Source: JAKLIN01 sp964544395
GTDB taxonomy: Archaea; Nanobdellota; Nanobdellia; Pacearchaeales; GW2011-AR1
Reading direction: 5' to 3'
NCBI GenBank assembly: GCA_964544395.1
Contig: CAZJAO010000006.1
Coordinates: 1-35,829, forward strand
DNA: 35,829 nucleotides
Positions 23,968-32,097 of the stretch are shown one piece after another (the stretch's first letter is position 1; the number at the start of each line of letters is the position of its first letter). The notes under the pieces are model-generated. The model ran no database searches and was not told the DNA's origin. It saw only the letters and a list, made by a program, of their open reading frames with translations. The translations under genes and the position numbers were made by a program.

Positions 23968-24002
23968 TTTTAATAAGTTAGAAAAATAGTTTAAAAAACT
24001 TC

Positions 24003-25106
24003 TTATTTCTTCATTACTACAATGCTTCTTCCGATAATGGAGTCACTTCGAAATTCATTTATCGGCTCAAGAACAATTCTTAATCCTGCCTTCAGGCTCA
24101 TGTCTTTGAAATTGCAGGAAACTCTTTCCTTTCCTGTAAAAATCAAGGGGGCAGTAAAAACAATATTCCCTTGAATATTTGCTTTAAGATTTTTTAAGAC
24201 ATTAACCATAAGCCTCTCAAAATTTCTTGTTATTTCCATTGCTTTTTCTTTTGTAGGCATGCCTTTTTGCAATTCTCCAAGTTCCGGCTCCGTTGCAATT
24301 CCTTCAACTTTTGAAATCTTTATTTTTGAAGAATCATCTTTCATCAATTTATAATTCTCAGAATTAAATTCAAACCATTTGAGATTCTTTTTTGCGTTTT
24401 CAATTGCGCCTCTGTCTTTGTCTATCCCAATAACTTTTATTCCCTGAATAAGGGCTTCTTCAAGTATTACTCCGATTCCGCAAAAAGGGTCAAGAAGCGT
24501 TTCATTCTCTTTTATCTCAGATAGATTTATCATGATTTTTGCAAGACGTGGCGAAATAGAAAGTTCATTTCTTCTGACCGGTTTCTTCATGTCTCGTTCT
24601 TCAATCTTTTCATAATTGCTTTTCTCAATTATTCTTCCGAAATTATTTTCAAAAAGAAAATACTGCTCATCAATATTTCTTGATGCAACATTAGGAACAA
24701 ATACCCCTTCCTGTAATCTTATGTTTCCGGTCAATCTCTTTTCCGTTGCTTTCAAACTCTCTTTCTTGAACTTTTGTTTTAGATAAAAAGAAATGTCTTC
24801 AAGATCAACCCCATTGAAATTGAAGACTATGTAATTGAGCTTGTTATTCTCTCCAAGGTAAATTGTTCTCTTATCTAATTCGTTGGATATTTCTTTTGCT
24901 TTTCCGGAAGCCAAAACTTCTCCCATGGAAACCACTCCACCCAATTTATCGATAATGTTCTTTGGAAGATTCTCCTTTGTTTCTATCAGCAATCCGTTAT
25001 TTATCAAACCAAGTTGTTTGAATTCAATATCATTCTTTCTAAAAAAAGCTTTTATTTCAGCAAGAGAAAGTTCAATGTTTCTTCCAAGAATAAATAGATA
25101 TTTCAT
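24003..25106 (-). CDS. Trm11/TrmG10-like methyltransferase
   Basis: 367 residues: a THUMP-like N-terminal half (1-150) and a Rossmann methyltransferase with SAM motif LLDPFCGIG (204-212) and IGIDKDRGAIENAKKNL. The catalytic DPPY expected of tRNA guanine-N2 methyltransferases is instead TEPELG (272-277). SAM binding looks intact; the target (tRNA G10 in homologues) is uncertain. Its start overlaps the UDG-like gene by 4 nt, so it is the third gene of the NTase operon. Confidence 0.82.
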   Translation of the reverse strand: MKYLFILGRNIELSLAEIKAFFRKNDIEFKQLGLINNGLLIETKENLPKNIIDKLGGVVSMGEVLASGKAKEISNELDKRTIYLGENNKLNYIVFNFNGVDLEDISFYLKQKFKKESLKATEKRLTGNIRLQEGVFVPNVASRNIDEQYFLFENNFGRIIEKSNYEKIEERDMKKPVRRNELSISPRLAKIMINLSEIKENETLLDPFCGIGVILEEALIQGIKVIGIDKDRGAIENAKKNLKWFEFNSENYKLMKDDSSKIKISKVEGIATEPELGELQKGMPTKEKAMEITRNFERLMVNVLKNLKANIQGNIVFTAPLIFTGKERVSCNFKDMSLKAGLRIVLEPINEFRSDSIIGRSIVVMKK

Positions 25107-25612
25107 ACTTCAGCAGACATTCTGTAGTCTACCCATTTTACTATTTTAGATAAAGGAAATTCCATGCTAACATATCTCTCATAACCATGGCCAGGATCTA
25201 AAAAAATAATATTTTCATCATTAACTTTTATCCCTCTGTCTTTCATCTTGCCTCTTAATTTTGGAATTGTATCAATTATTCTTCTAAGATGAACTGGATT
25301 AACTTGTTTGGGATATACTCTATCTCTGACTCTGATAGGTTCATCAAGTATGTCTATTAAAAAAATTCCTTTCTTTTGCAATTCCGAGAGCAATTCTTTA
25401 TACTCCCCTATTGATTGAGGAATTCTCTGAAAATGATGATAAAAAATAGTTGCGGGCAAACTTGGATATCCCCTTATGGATCTGTCAGGATTCATTTCCT
25501 TGGGATAATAAAAATACTTATCTCCCGATGGTGGCGGTGCCTCACCAACTAAAAGTGTTTCAATTTTAGAAGGTCTATATCTTTCAGATAAACCGTGATA
25601 ATCAAGAGCCAT
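25103..25612 (-). CDS. Uracil-DNA-glycosylase-fold-like protein, 169 aa
   Basis: IETLLVGEAPPPSGDKYFYYP (17-37, catalytic-loop region) recalls the UDG superfamily opening G-E-A-P. Other family motifs are not clear: the usual second motif (HPS-type) is not seen, and ENIIFLDPGHGYERY near the C-terminus is only vaguely alike. Activity is therefore uncertain. Starts within the stop of the NTase gene (TAATG) and overlaps the methyltransferase gene by 4 nt. Confidence 0.55.
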   Translation of the reverse strand: MALDYHGLSERYRPSKIETLLVGEAPPPSGDKYFYYPKEMNPDRSIRGYPSLPATIFYHHFQRIPQSIGEYKELLSELQKKGIFLIDILDEPIRVRDRVYPKQVNPVHLRRIIDTIPKLRGKMKDRGIKVNDENIIFLDPGHGYERYVSMEFPLSKIVKWVDYRMSAEV

Positions 25613-27417
25613 TATAAGCTAATCTCAAAATCCCCAAGTTCTTTTTTCAAAAGTGTGAGCATCTCTGAAGAAATGTTTGCTGATTTCTTCTGTTGTCCTG
25701 TTGCTTTTGAAACCTCGTCCATGTTAGATTCTTCAATTTTATTTGTAATCCTTTTTATCTTGCCATCTTTGAACAAAAATATTTCTTTTTCATAAGCTAA
25801 AATTTCAGCTGCTTTGTCCTTGTCCTTCTCTTTGTATTTCAAAACCATTCTTCTTTTGTCAAAGTTCATCAAATCTTTTCTCTGCGAGTATTCTATCAAA
25901 TCACTAATTAATGATGTTGATTCTTTTCTGACATTCTCAATCATGTTAATATTAGTCTTCCCTTTCTTGAAATTCTCTTTTGCATCAATAATATTCTGGA
26001 TAATCTTGGAATGCTGTGAGTTGAATTTTCCTTCTTTAATCAGTCTTTCAAATTCTTCAATAATCGCAGAGTTGGAAGCTTTGTTTGTAACTGGCTTCAA
26101 TAAGTCAAAAACCTGTTTATAGATTTCTTCGATTGTTTTTCCTTGCGCCCTCTTTTCAATCTGTTCTCTTAATTCCTTCAATCTCTGGATATATTCTTCA
26201 GTGCCTTTGATTAATTCATCCAATTCTGTTCCTTTGATTTCTTTCAAAGTCTCATGCTCAAATTCCTTATACTTTCCCACCACTTTTTCAAGAATATTGA
26301 CGAATTTCAATTCAAGCATTTTTTCTTTTTCTACAAAAATCTCTCTCATTTCCTTGACTGTTTGTTTTGGAGTTGGAGGGGGAAGACCATAAAGCATAAG
26401 CAATGCCTGACTTGGAGTTATAACTCCCCAATAAATATCGTGAACAAGAATATCAAGTAAAGCATCTTTTGCTCTCTTGACTGTTTTGTCTCCCATAGAA
26501 ATAAACATATCAATTGCTTCGGGGGATGGTTTCAGTTTTCCCATCTTCAAAAGAACTTTCCATGGCATGAATGTTCCTCTGTCATATAACGGAATTCCGT
26601 CTCTAATGAATGTAAAGATAACAGGATGCGCATCCTTGACACTCTCCCAGAAATCAGTAAGAAGATAAACCTGAACATTCAAAATATTCTCTTTGACTCC
26701 TGCAATTGCCTGAGCTTCTGAAATATATTGGTAAATAATCCCCCTCAATCTTTCTTTCAATTCCAATCTTGGCATTCTCTTGACATCCGTATCATTAATA
26801 ATTATGAAAGCATCAACATCAGAGGTCTTTGTTGTTTCTCCTCTTACCAAGCTTCCTGCAATAACATAACTGACAACATATCTTTCAAATTTTTGAAGAA
26901 CAAGCGTCTTGTGAACTTCTGCAACTCTCAATGATTTCAATAAACCCTTATCATGCAATGGAAAAGACATAGCTATTGCGCTTAGGATATCAAATTTGCT
27001 GTCCATGCCATATTCCCACACATCAGAATTTGTTTTGATATAAAGCCAGACATTATGCTTTTCTTTTTCAATCTGTTTTACAAGCTCTTCTCTGATTTTT
27101 GGAATTTCTTTTGCTTTGTCATCAGGCACAATAAAAAACAAATGCATCTTCTTGTGCAATTTTTCGAATTCTTCCTTGGGGATATTTTCCCCGATTTCTT
27201 CTTCAATAAAAGTCTTCAATGATTGCGGAGGCAAAAGACCGATTGCTTCAATGAATGGATATTTTTTTGTTGCAAATAATTTAAGTTTGTTCAGCTCTTT
27301 TCTGGTTTTCTCCATATTTTTTTGCACTTCAGATTGATTTGGAAGAACAGGCTTGTTTTGAGAATAATTGTTTTCTAAATTCATTTCAGGAATATCATTT
27401 TTATTATCGTCAGCCAT
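25612..27417 (-). CDS. Large nucleotidyltransferase protein, 601 aa
   Basis: An unknown N-terminal domain (about 40-165), then an MNT-type core: YVIAGSLVRGE (Gly188-Ser189) and TSDVDAFIII (Asp200, Asp202). A HEPN-like helical region (about 300-360, DIYWGVITPSQALLMLYGLPPPTPK) and a long coiled-coil/helical tail follow. Paralogue of the 319-residue protein at 19532-20491 with extra domains at both ends. First gene of an operon with the UDG-like and Trm11-like genes; the TATA box (GTTTTAAAAAC, minus, about 27438-27448) is 26 nt upstream. Confidence 0.8.
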   Translation of the reverse strand: MADDNKNDIPEMNLENNYSQNKPVLPNQSEVQKNMEKTRKELNKLKLFATKKYPFIEAIGLLPPQSLKTFIEEEIGENIPKEEFEKLHKKMHLFFIVPDDKAKEIPKIREELVKQIEKEKHNVWLYIKTNSDVWEYGMDSKFDILSAIAMSFPLHDKGLLKSLRVAEVHKTLVLQKFERYVVSYVIAGSLVRGETTKTSDVDAFIIINDTDVKRMPRLELKERLRGIIYQYISEAQAIAGVKENILNVQVYLLTDFWESVKDAHPVIFTFIRDGIPLYDRGTFMPWKVLLKMGKLKPSPEAIDMFISMGDKTVKRAKDALLDILVHDIYWGVITPSQALLMLYGLPPPTPKQTVKEMREIFVEKEKMLELKFVNILEKVVGKYKEFEHETLKEIKGTELDELIKGTEEYIQRLKELREQIEKRAQGKTIEEIYKQVFDLLKPVTNKASNSAIIEEFERLIKEGKFNSQHSKIIQNIIDAKENFKKGKTNINMIENVRKESTSLISDLIEYSQRKDLMNFDKRRMVLKYKEKDKDKAAEILAYEKEIFLFKDGKIKRITNKIEESNMDEVSKATGQQKKSANISSEMLTLLKKELGDFEISL

Positions 27418-27466
27418 ATAGAAATTACTCGGTTTTTGTTTTTAAAACTTTGTGGAAGTGTGTTCA

Positions 27467-27537
27467 TGCGCGGACCGGGAGTCGGACCCGGCTCACCTCG
27501 TTGGCAACGAGATATTCTACCGATTAACTACCCGCGC
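27467..27537 (-). tRNA. tRNA-Gly (GCC)
   Basis: Acceptor GCGCGGG/TCCGCGC, anticodon arm TCTCG-TTGCCAA-CGAGG (anticodon GCC), T arm CCGGG-TCCGACT-CCCGG, discriminator A at 27467. 17 nt downstream of tRNA-Val, so co-transcribed behind leader copy 2. Confidence 0.95.
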
Positions 27538-27554
27538 ATATAATATTAATAAAA

Positions 27555-27625
27555 TGGTCCTAGGAGGAGTCGGACCTCCCCTTCCTCGGTGTAAACGAGG
27601 TGTTCTACCGATAGACTATAGGACC
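27555..27625 (-). tRNA. tRNA-Val (TAC)
   Basis: Acceptor GGTCCTA/TAGGACC, anticodon arm CCTCG-TTTACAC-CGAGG (anticodon TAC), T arm GGAGG-TCCGACT-CCTCC, discriminator A at 27555. First tRNA of the Val-Gly pair; leader element copy 2 lies 8 nt upstream. Confidence 0.95.
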
Positions 27626-27633
27626 CTAAAATT

Positions 27634-27675
27634 GCGACGACACCAATGGTTTCGTTCGCTTGACTTCCCCTTAAG
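27634..27675 (-). ncRNA. Repeated leader element, copy 2 (tRNA-Val-Gly)
   Basis: Minus strand: CTTAAGGGGAAGTCAAG, CGAACGAAACCATTGGTG, TCGTCGC. GCGA can pair with TCGC, enclosing CG/CG and the conserved GAAACC...GGTG. The TATA box at 27702-27710 is about 33 nt before TAAGGG. The element is the 5' leader of the two-tRNA transcript. Confidence 0.65.
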
Positions 27676-27701
27676 TAAGTATTTATTCTTAAAAATCTTC
27701 C

Positions 27702-27710
27702 TATATAAAA
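27702..27710 (-). promoter_or_regulatory. TATA box for leader copy 2 / tRNA-Val-Gly
   Basis: TTTTATATA on the minus strand, centred about 33 nt before the TAAGGG of the element. Confidence 0.55.
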
Positions 27711-27801
27711 AGCTTTAATTAAACCCGAAAGAGAAAGTGACGTAATTGTATAATAACAACAATATACAAATCTTTATAAAGAATTTTTAGGTAGAAAAAC
27801 T

Positions 27802-29082
27802 ATGAAGAAATCATCCTTGATTAGGACGACAGCAGCAATAATAGGTTTAGCAGTTGGAGGGCTATTATATGGACAAAGTTCCAATGCCCAAGACCCTGCT
27901 TTATACAAAACCGCAGATGGAATTCTGGACACTAATTATTTTAATCTTCTTCCCCGTGACAAAGATACTGATGTTAATTCATTGATAGAAGGGGGAAATG
28001 TTACAAGTTTGACTGTTCTTGACCCAATTCCTGTTCTTAAAGGAAAATTAAATTATCTGAAAAAAGACCTGAGACCTAAGAATTTCTATAACAGCGAGAA
28101 AAATGCTGTGACTTATACTGCAGCAGAAGAAGCTAGATTTAGACTAATCAACATTTATGAGCAGCTCTTGACAAAAGTCTCCAGTGAGAAGAGAACACCT
28201 GAATATTACAAATCACTCGAAAAACTTGCAAAGTCAATTAGTGTTTCAGACCATGTTCTAACAGTCAAGGAACTTGAAGGAATATTGGGTGGTTTTACTT
28301 ATGTTCTTGATAAGCAGGGAAAGAAAAGCAATGGGCAGGGTTATGATGTCCCGATGCTGGTATATTTTCCAGTTTCAGAATCCACGGCAGTTGCAGGAAC
28401 TCCCAAACCATTAGGAATTGAAGGAGTTAAAACTCTTGCAAAACCTAAACCCGCAAAACAACCTACGACTTTGCCTGATGCACCTTCCGCCTCTGGAGAT
28501 TCTTCAGCATCTCAAGGCCAAAATCAAACAAACCAGTCTGCTTCAAATCAATCTCAAACTTCTGAAGTTAACAAATCAAATCTAGGACTTTACTTTGATA
28601 TTTTAGCTTCTCCAAGTATGATTGGGGGAAGAGTTGGATTAACTGGAAAATTATTTGACCTTGGTTCCGGAGTAGAAGCGAGAGGAGGAATAGGGGTCAG
28701 TGGTGCTTATGGTTTTTCAGAAGCAGTAAATTCTGTTCAATCACAACCAAGTCCAACAGGAAGATATTTTGTTGGAAGTGTAACAAATGAAAATCTTGTA
28801 AAGTTGGGTTTGGATTTTAATCTGTCAATAGGTGACAAGAATGGAAATTTATTTTTCGGAGGAGGTCCAAATATTTGGGTTTATGGACAAAAAACATTAG
28901 AACAATTATTTGACAGTAATAATAATCTTGTAGCTTCTAATAGCAATGAAAAAGTAGAAGCTACTCCATCCGTAGAAGCTTATCTGGGATATCAAATAAA
29001 AATGTTAAGATTATTAGTTGGCTGGGATTCAATGAAGCAGTTCTATGGAGAAGCTGGAATCTCTTTTCCATTGGGTAAATAA
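27802..29082 (+). CDS. Exported protein with glycine-rich beta domain, 426 aa
   Basis: N-terminal signal peptide (basic MKKSSLIR, hydrophobic AAIIGLAVGGLLYG, likely cut after SNA near residue 29). Residues 30-190 mixed; a Ser/Gln/Asn-rich linker (about 220-255); then alternating strands with Gly turns (VGLTGKLFDLGSGVEARGGIGV, FGGGPNIWVYG) ending GISFPLGK. The end resembles outer-membrane-type beta-barrel repeats, which is odd in an archaeon and may instead be a beta-sandwich. TATA box CTTTATAAAG (27772-27781). Followed 9 nt later by a second exported protein. Confidence 0.75.
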   Translation: MKKSSLIRTTAAIIGLAVGGLLYGQSSNAQDPALYKTADGILDTNYFNLLPRDKDTDVNSLIEGGNVTSLTVLDPIPVLKGKLNYLKKDLRPKNFYNSEKNAVTYTAAEEARFRLINIYEQLLTKVSSEKRTPEYYKSLEKLAKSISVSDHVLTVKELEGILGGFTYVLDKQGKKSNGQGYDVPMLVYFPVSESTAVAGTPKPLGIEGVKTLAKPKPAKQPTTLPDAPSASGDSSASQGQNQTNQSASNQSQTSEVNKSNLGLYFDILASPSMIGGRVGLTGKLFDLGSGVEARGGIGVSGAYGFSEAVNSVQSQPSPTGRYFVGSVTNENLVKLGLDFNLSIGDKNGNLFFGGGPNIWVYGQKTLEQLFDSNNNLVASNSNEKVEATPSVEAYLGYQIKMLRLLVGWDSMKQFYGEAGISFPLGK

Positions 29083-29091
29083 AAAATTAAA

Positions 29092-30339
29092 ATGAAATTT
29101 CCAAAAATATTATTGCTTTTTGCACTGGGAATGTTTTTGATAAATAGTGCAAGCGCGATGGTTCTTTCCGGACTTTGGCAAAATAATGCAAGTTCTATAA
29201 CAATAGCAAGCAACCAGTCAGTTAATTTCTCAGTTGATTTTGGCTCTTCAAATTTCCCTGTTACTATCTCTGCGAGCTTGTATAATTCTACAAATAAATT
29301 AGTGTGGCAAAAACAATACTCCAATTTAGTTAATGTTTATTATTTAACAGATAAAATCTCAAATCTTTCCGCAGGAAATTATCAGTTAATATTAAATGGA
29401 AATGATGCGGCAAATAATCAATTTAGTAATATAAACAATCCTCTCTATCTAACAGTTAATTCAAATCAGACAAATTCTACAAATTCCACAGACATTATTG
29501 CTCCAATAGTAACCTTAAATTTGCCAGCAGATAATTCTCTCAGCAATTCTTCATTAATAACTTTCAGCGGAAATGTTTCTGACAATACCGGAATTTCAAA
29601 TGTAACACTATATATTGATAATGGAATCACAAACCAAACAAATGCTTCAGGAGTGAACAACACAAATTATTTTTTCACATTCAATCTATCCAATGGAATC
29701 CATTCATGGAATTACCGTGCCTGTGATACTTCAGGAAATTGTGCATTCAGTCCTGTTAATAGAATTGTAACCATCAATACCTCTTCAACAAATTCTACAA
29801 ATTCCACAGACACTATTGCTCCAATGATTCAATTTGTTCCTCAAACTCCTTCAAATAATTCTTATCTATCACAAAATTCGATTCCGATAAATGTGACGGC
29901 TTCCGATTCTGGTTCTGGATTAAAGAATATAATCGTTTATCTTTACGATTCATCAAGAAATTTGATAAACATATTTGGTCCTGTAAGCTATTCCCCCTTT
30001 GTCGTGAATATGACTGGCCTCAATTCTGGAACATATTATATTAATGCAACCGCTTACGACAATGCAGGAAATTCAAATTCAACAGTCATAACAATCTCCT
30101 TATCAAACAGCAACAATAATGGAAATTCAAGGAACAATTATGCATATATTGATGTTTATCAGAATCAGTATCTCCAGCAGTTGAATAGAACTAATCAAGG
30201 CATAAACCTTACAGGAGAAAATGTTAATTCAAATTCTTCATTGGAATTTGCATTTTTATTGTTTGAGATTTTATTGGTTCTTGTAATTATTGGAATAATC
30301 ATATTTGTCTTTGCAAAAAGAAAATTCAAAAATCAATAA
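29092..30339 (+). CDS. Surface protein with Ig-like domains and C-terminal anchor
   Basis: Signal peptide (1-22, cut after ASA), then three beta-sandwich-like segments. The second and third each start with NSTNSTD(I/T)IAP and contain DNTGISNVTLYIDN and DSGSGLKNIIVYLYD, typical of bacterial-type Ig repeats. Rich in N-x-S/T glycosylation sites. One transmembrane helix (about 385-408, LLFEILLVLVIIGIIIFVFA) and a basic KRKFKNQ tail anchor it. Probably paired with the upstream exported protein. Its end overlaps the thermosome stop by 7 nt. Confidence 0.82.
   Translation: MKFPKILLLFALGMFLINSASAMVLSGLWQNNASSITIASNQSVNFSVDFGSSNFPVTISASLYNSTNKLVWQKQYSNLVNVYYLTDKISNLSAGNYQLILNGNDAANNQFSNINNPLYLTVNSNQTNSTNSTDIIAPIVTLNLPADNSLSNSSLITFSGNVSDNTGISNVTLYIDNGITNQTNASGVNNTNYFFTFNLSNGIHSWNYRACDTSGNCAFSPVNRIVTINTSSTNSTNSTDTIAPMIQFVPQTPSNNSYLSQNSIPINVTASDSGSGLKNIIVYLYDSSRNLINIFGPVSYSPFVVNMTGLNSGTYYINATAYDNAGNSNSTVITISLSNSNNNGNSRNNYAYIDVYQNQYLQQLNRTNQGINLTGENVNSNSSLEFAFLLFEILLVLVIIGIIIFVFAKRKFKNQ
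29470..29507 (+). repeat. Linker repeat, copy 1
   Basis: A 38-bp stretch starting ACAAATTCTACAAATTCC matches copy 2 at 37 of 38 positions. Encodes the Asn/Ser/Thr linker before the second Ig-like domain. Confidence 0.8.
29788..29825 (+). repeat. Linker repeat, copy 2
   Basis: Second copy, in frame with the first, before the third Ig-like domain. One base differs (ACATT versus ACACT). Near identity at DNA level points to recent duplication or gene conversion. Confidence 0.8.
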
Positions 30340-31937
30340 TCAGAATTCATTCCTGGAATTGAAGACTTATTATTGTTCTTTTTTGAACCTGCAATTACAT
30401 CATCTATTCTAAGAATCATTATAGCCACTTCGCTTGCAGAATTTATTGCCTGGCTTTTGATTTTCATGGGTTCCAATATTCTCGCCTCAAAGGTATTTTC
30501 AATTCTGTTCTTGAAAAGATTCAATCCGGCATTTCTATCTCCGGAATCATGCAAAGATTTCAATTCAGTAAGAACGTCAATCGGATCCATTCCCGCATTT
30601 TCAGCCAATGTTAAGGGAATGAATTCCAAAGCAGAGGCAAATTCTTCAATTGCAAGCTGCTCTCTCCCGCTCAAAGTTTGTCCGAATTTTCTAAGTCTCC
30701 TTGCAAGTTCAATTTCTACAGCCCCTCCGCCGGGAACAATTCTCCCGGAATTTAAGCAGCAGACAATATCACCCAATCCGTCTTTCATTGCTCTTTCGAT
30801 TTCATCAATAACATGATCACTTCCTCCATGAATTAAAATTGTCATGGACTTTGGATTCTGGCATCCTTTAACATAAGTCAGAATTGTCTCTCCATGTCTT
30901 TTTTCTTCAACAATTTCAGCATTGCCGATTTCTCTTTCAGTCATCTCATTCAAATTATTGACTATCTTAGCTTTCGTTGCTTTTGATATTTTTTCCATGT
31001 CATCCTTGGAAACCCGCCTGCATGCAAAAATACCTGATTTTGATAAAAGATATTGCGCAAAATCATCAATTCCTTTCTGGCAGAAGACAACATTCGCACC
31101 AGAATTTTTTATTGTATCTATCATGAATTTTATTGATTCTTCTTCTTGCACAAGGAAGCTCTTTAGTTGTTCAGGAGATGAAATTGAAACCTTCGTATCA
31201 ATCTCTGGATTTTTTATTTCAAGGGGAAATCCAATCAATGCAATCTTTGCATTTCTTACAAAAGTAGGCATGTCATGTGAAATCTTTTCTTTTTCAAAAA
31301 CAATTCCTGAAATAAGCTCGGTATCTTTTATCCCATCCCCTTTTATTTTTTCTATTTTGATGTCTCTCAAGTCTGCCTTTCCATTATCCTGGATTTGCTT
31401 TACTGCTTTTACAAGAATCTCTGCAAATTTTTCTCTTGAATCTTCGGCGCCTTTGCCCGTCATTGCAGTCATGGCGATTTGCTTTAAAATTTCATTATTA
31501 TCTGGAGTAATTGCGAAAGAAATTTCATTTAAAATTTCCTGTGACTTTTCAGCTGCAAGTCTGTATCCTTTTGTGATAACCGTTGGATGAATTTTTTGGT
31601 CAAGTAATTTTTCTGCATTTTCAAGAAGCTTTCCTGCAATCATAACTGCAGTTGTTGTTCCATCGCCGATTTCATCTTCCTGTGTTCTTGCAATTTCAAC
31701 CATCATTTTGGCAGCAGGATGTTCAATCTGCATTTCTTCGAGAATCGTGACGCCATCATTTGTAATTATAATCTCATCATTAGGAGAAACAATCATCTTG
31801 TCCATGCCTTTTGGGCCAAGAGTGGTCTTCACAACTTCTGCAACCATCCGTGCCGCTTGTATGTTGTTTCTTTGGGCATCCTTGCCAATAAGTCTCTGTA
31901 TATCTTCAGGCATTAACATGATTGGCTTGTCTGGCAT
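30333..31937 (-). CDS. Thermosome (group II chaperonin) subunit
   Basis: ATP-driven protein folding ring. The 534 residues open with the CCT/thermosome signature (VVKTTLGPKGMDKMI at 35-49), TNDGVTIL (59-66) and GDGTTTAVMIAG (91-102); the C-terminal half has GGGAVEIELARRLR and MILRIDDVI. No Gly-Met-rich C-terminal tail; it ends KSSIPGMNSDY. Only one subunit is visible here. The TATA box (31956-31966) is 24 nt before the ATG and can also be read on the other strand for leader copy 3. Confidence 0.96.
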   Translation of the reverse strand: MPDKPIMLMPEDIQRLIGKDAQRNNIQAARMVAEVVKTTLGPKGMDKMIVSPNDEIIITNDGVTILEEMQIEHPAAKMMVEIARTQEDEIGDGTTTAVMIAGKLLENAEKLLDQKIHPTVITKGYRLAAEKSQEILNEISFAITPDNNEILKQIAMTAMTGKGAEDSREKFAEILVKAVKQIQDNGKADLRDIKIEKIKGDGIKDTELISGIVFEKEKISHDMPTFVRNAKIALIGFPLEIKNPEIDTKVSISSPEQLKSFLVQEEESIKFMIDTIKNSGANVVFCQKGIDDFAQYLLSKSGIFACRRVSKDDMEKISKATKAKIVNNLNEMTEREIGNAEIVEEKRHGETILTYVKGCQNPKSMTILIHGGSDHVIDEIERAMKDGLGDIVCCLNSGRIVPGGGAVEIELARRLRKFGQTLSGREQLAIEEFASALEFIPLTLAENAGMDPIDVLTELKSLHDSGDRNAGLNLFKNRIENTFEARILEPMKIKSQAINSASEVAIMILRIDDVIAGSKKNNNKSSIPGMNSDY

Positions 31938-31955
31938 GAATGAAAATCCTCGTTC

Positions 31956-31966
31956 TAATATATAAG
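31956..31966. promoter_or_regulatory. Bidirectional TATA box (thermosome / leader copy 3)
   Basis: TAATATATAAG reads as a TATA box in both directions: 24 nt before the thermosome ATG (minus) and 30 nt before the TAAGGG of leader copy 3 (plus). Confidence 0.45.
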
Positions 31967-31988
31967 AATTATTGTGATTTTGGACTAT

Positions 31989-32030
31989 TATAAGGGAAAA
32001 TCAGGCGAGCGAAACCATTGATGCTGTCGC
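31989..32030 (+). ncRNA. Repeated leader element, copy 3 (no tRNA)
   Basis: Plus strand: TATAAGGGAAAATCAGG, CGAGCGAAACCATTGATG, CTGTCGC. GCGA/TCGC and an inner GC/GC can pair, so the stem is kept although its sequence differs from copy 2. No tRNA follows; the next gene is the CBS protein 67 nt later. More divergent than copies 1 and 2. Confidence 0.55.
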
Positions 32031-32097
32031 TAATACCAGATATTGTATAGCAAACTATATTAAGTTTTGAGCTGTTAAAATAATAGGGGTAAATAAG

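Noticed and set aside
25103..25612. Confident call as an active uracil-DNA glycosylase
   Set aside because: Only the first motif resembles the superfamily; the second catalytic motif is not visible.
30373..30816. 147-residue plus-strand open frame
   Set aside because: Also antisense to the thermosome; no motif and shadow-like composition.
30922..31590. 222-residue plus-strand open frame
   Set aside because: Lies fully antisense to the intact thermosome gene; Ser/Phe/Ile-rich translation is typical of a shadow frame.
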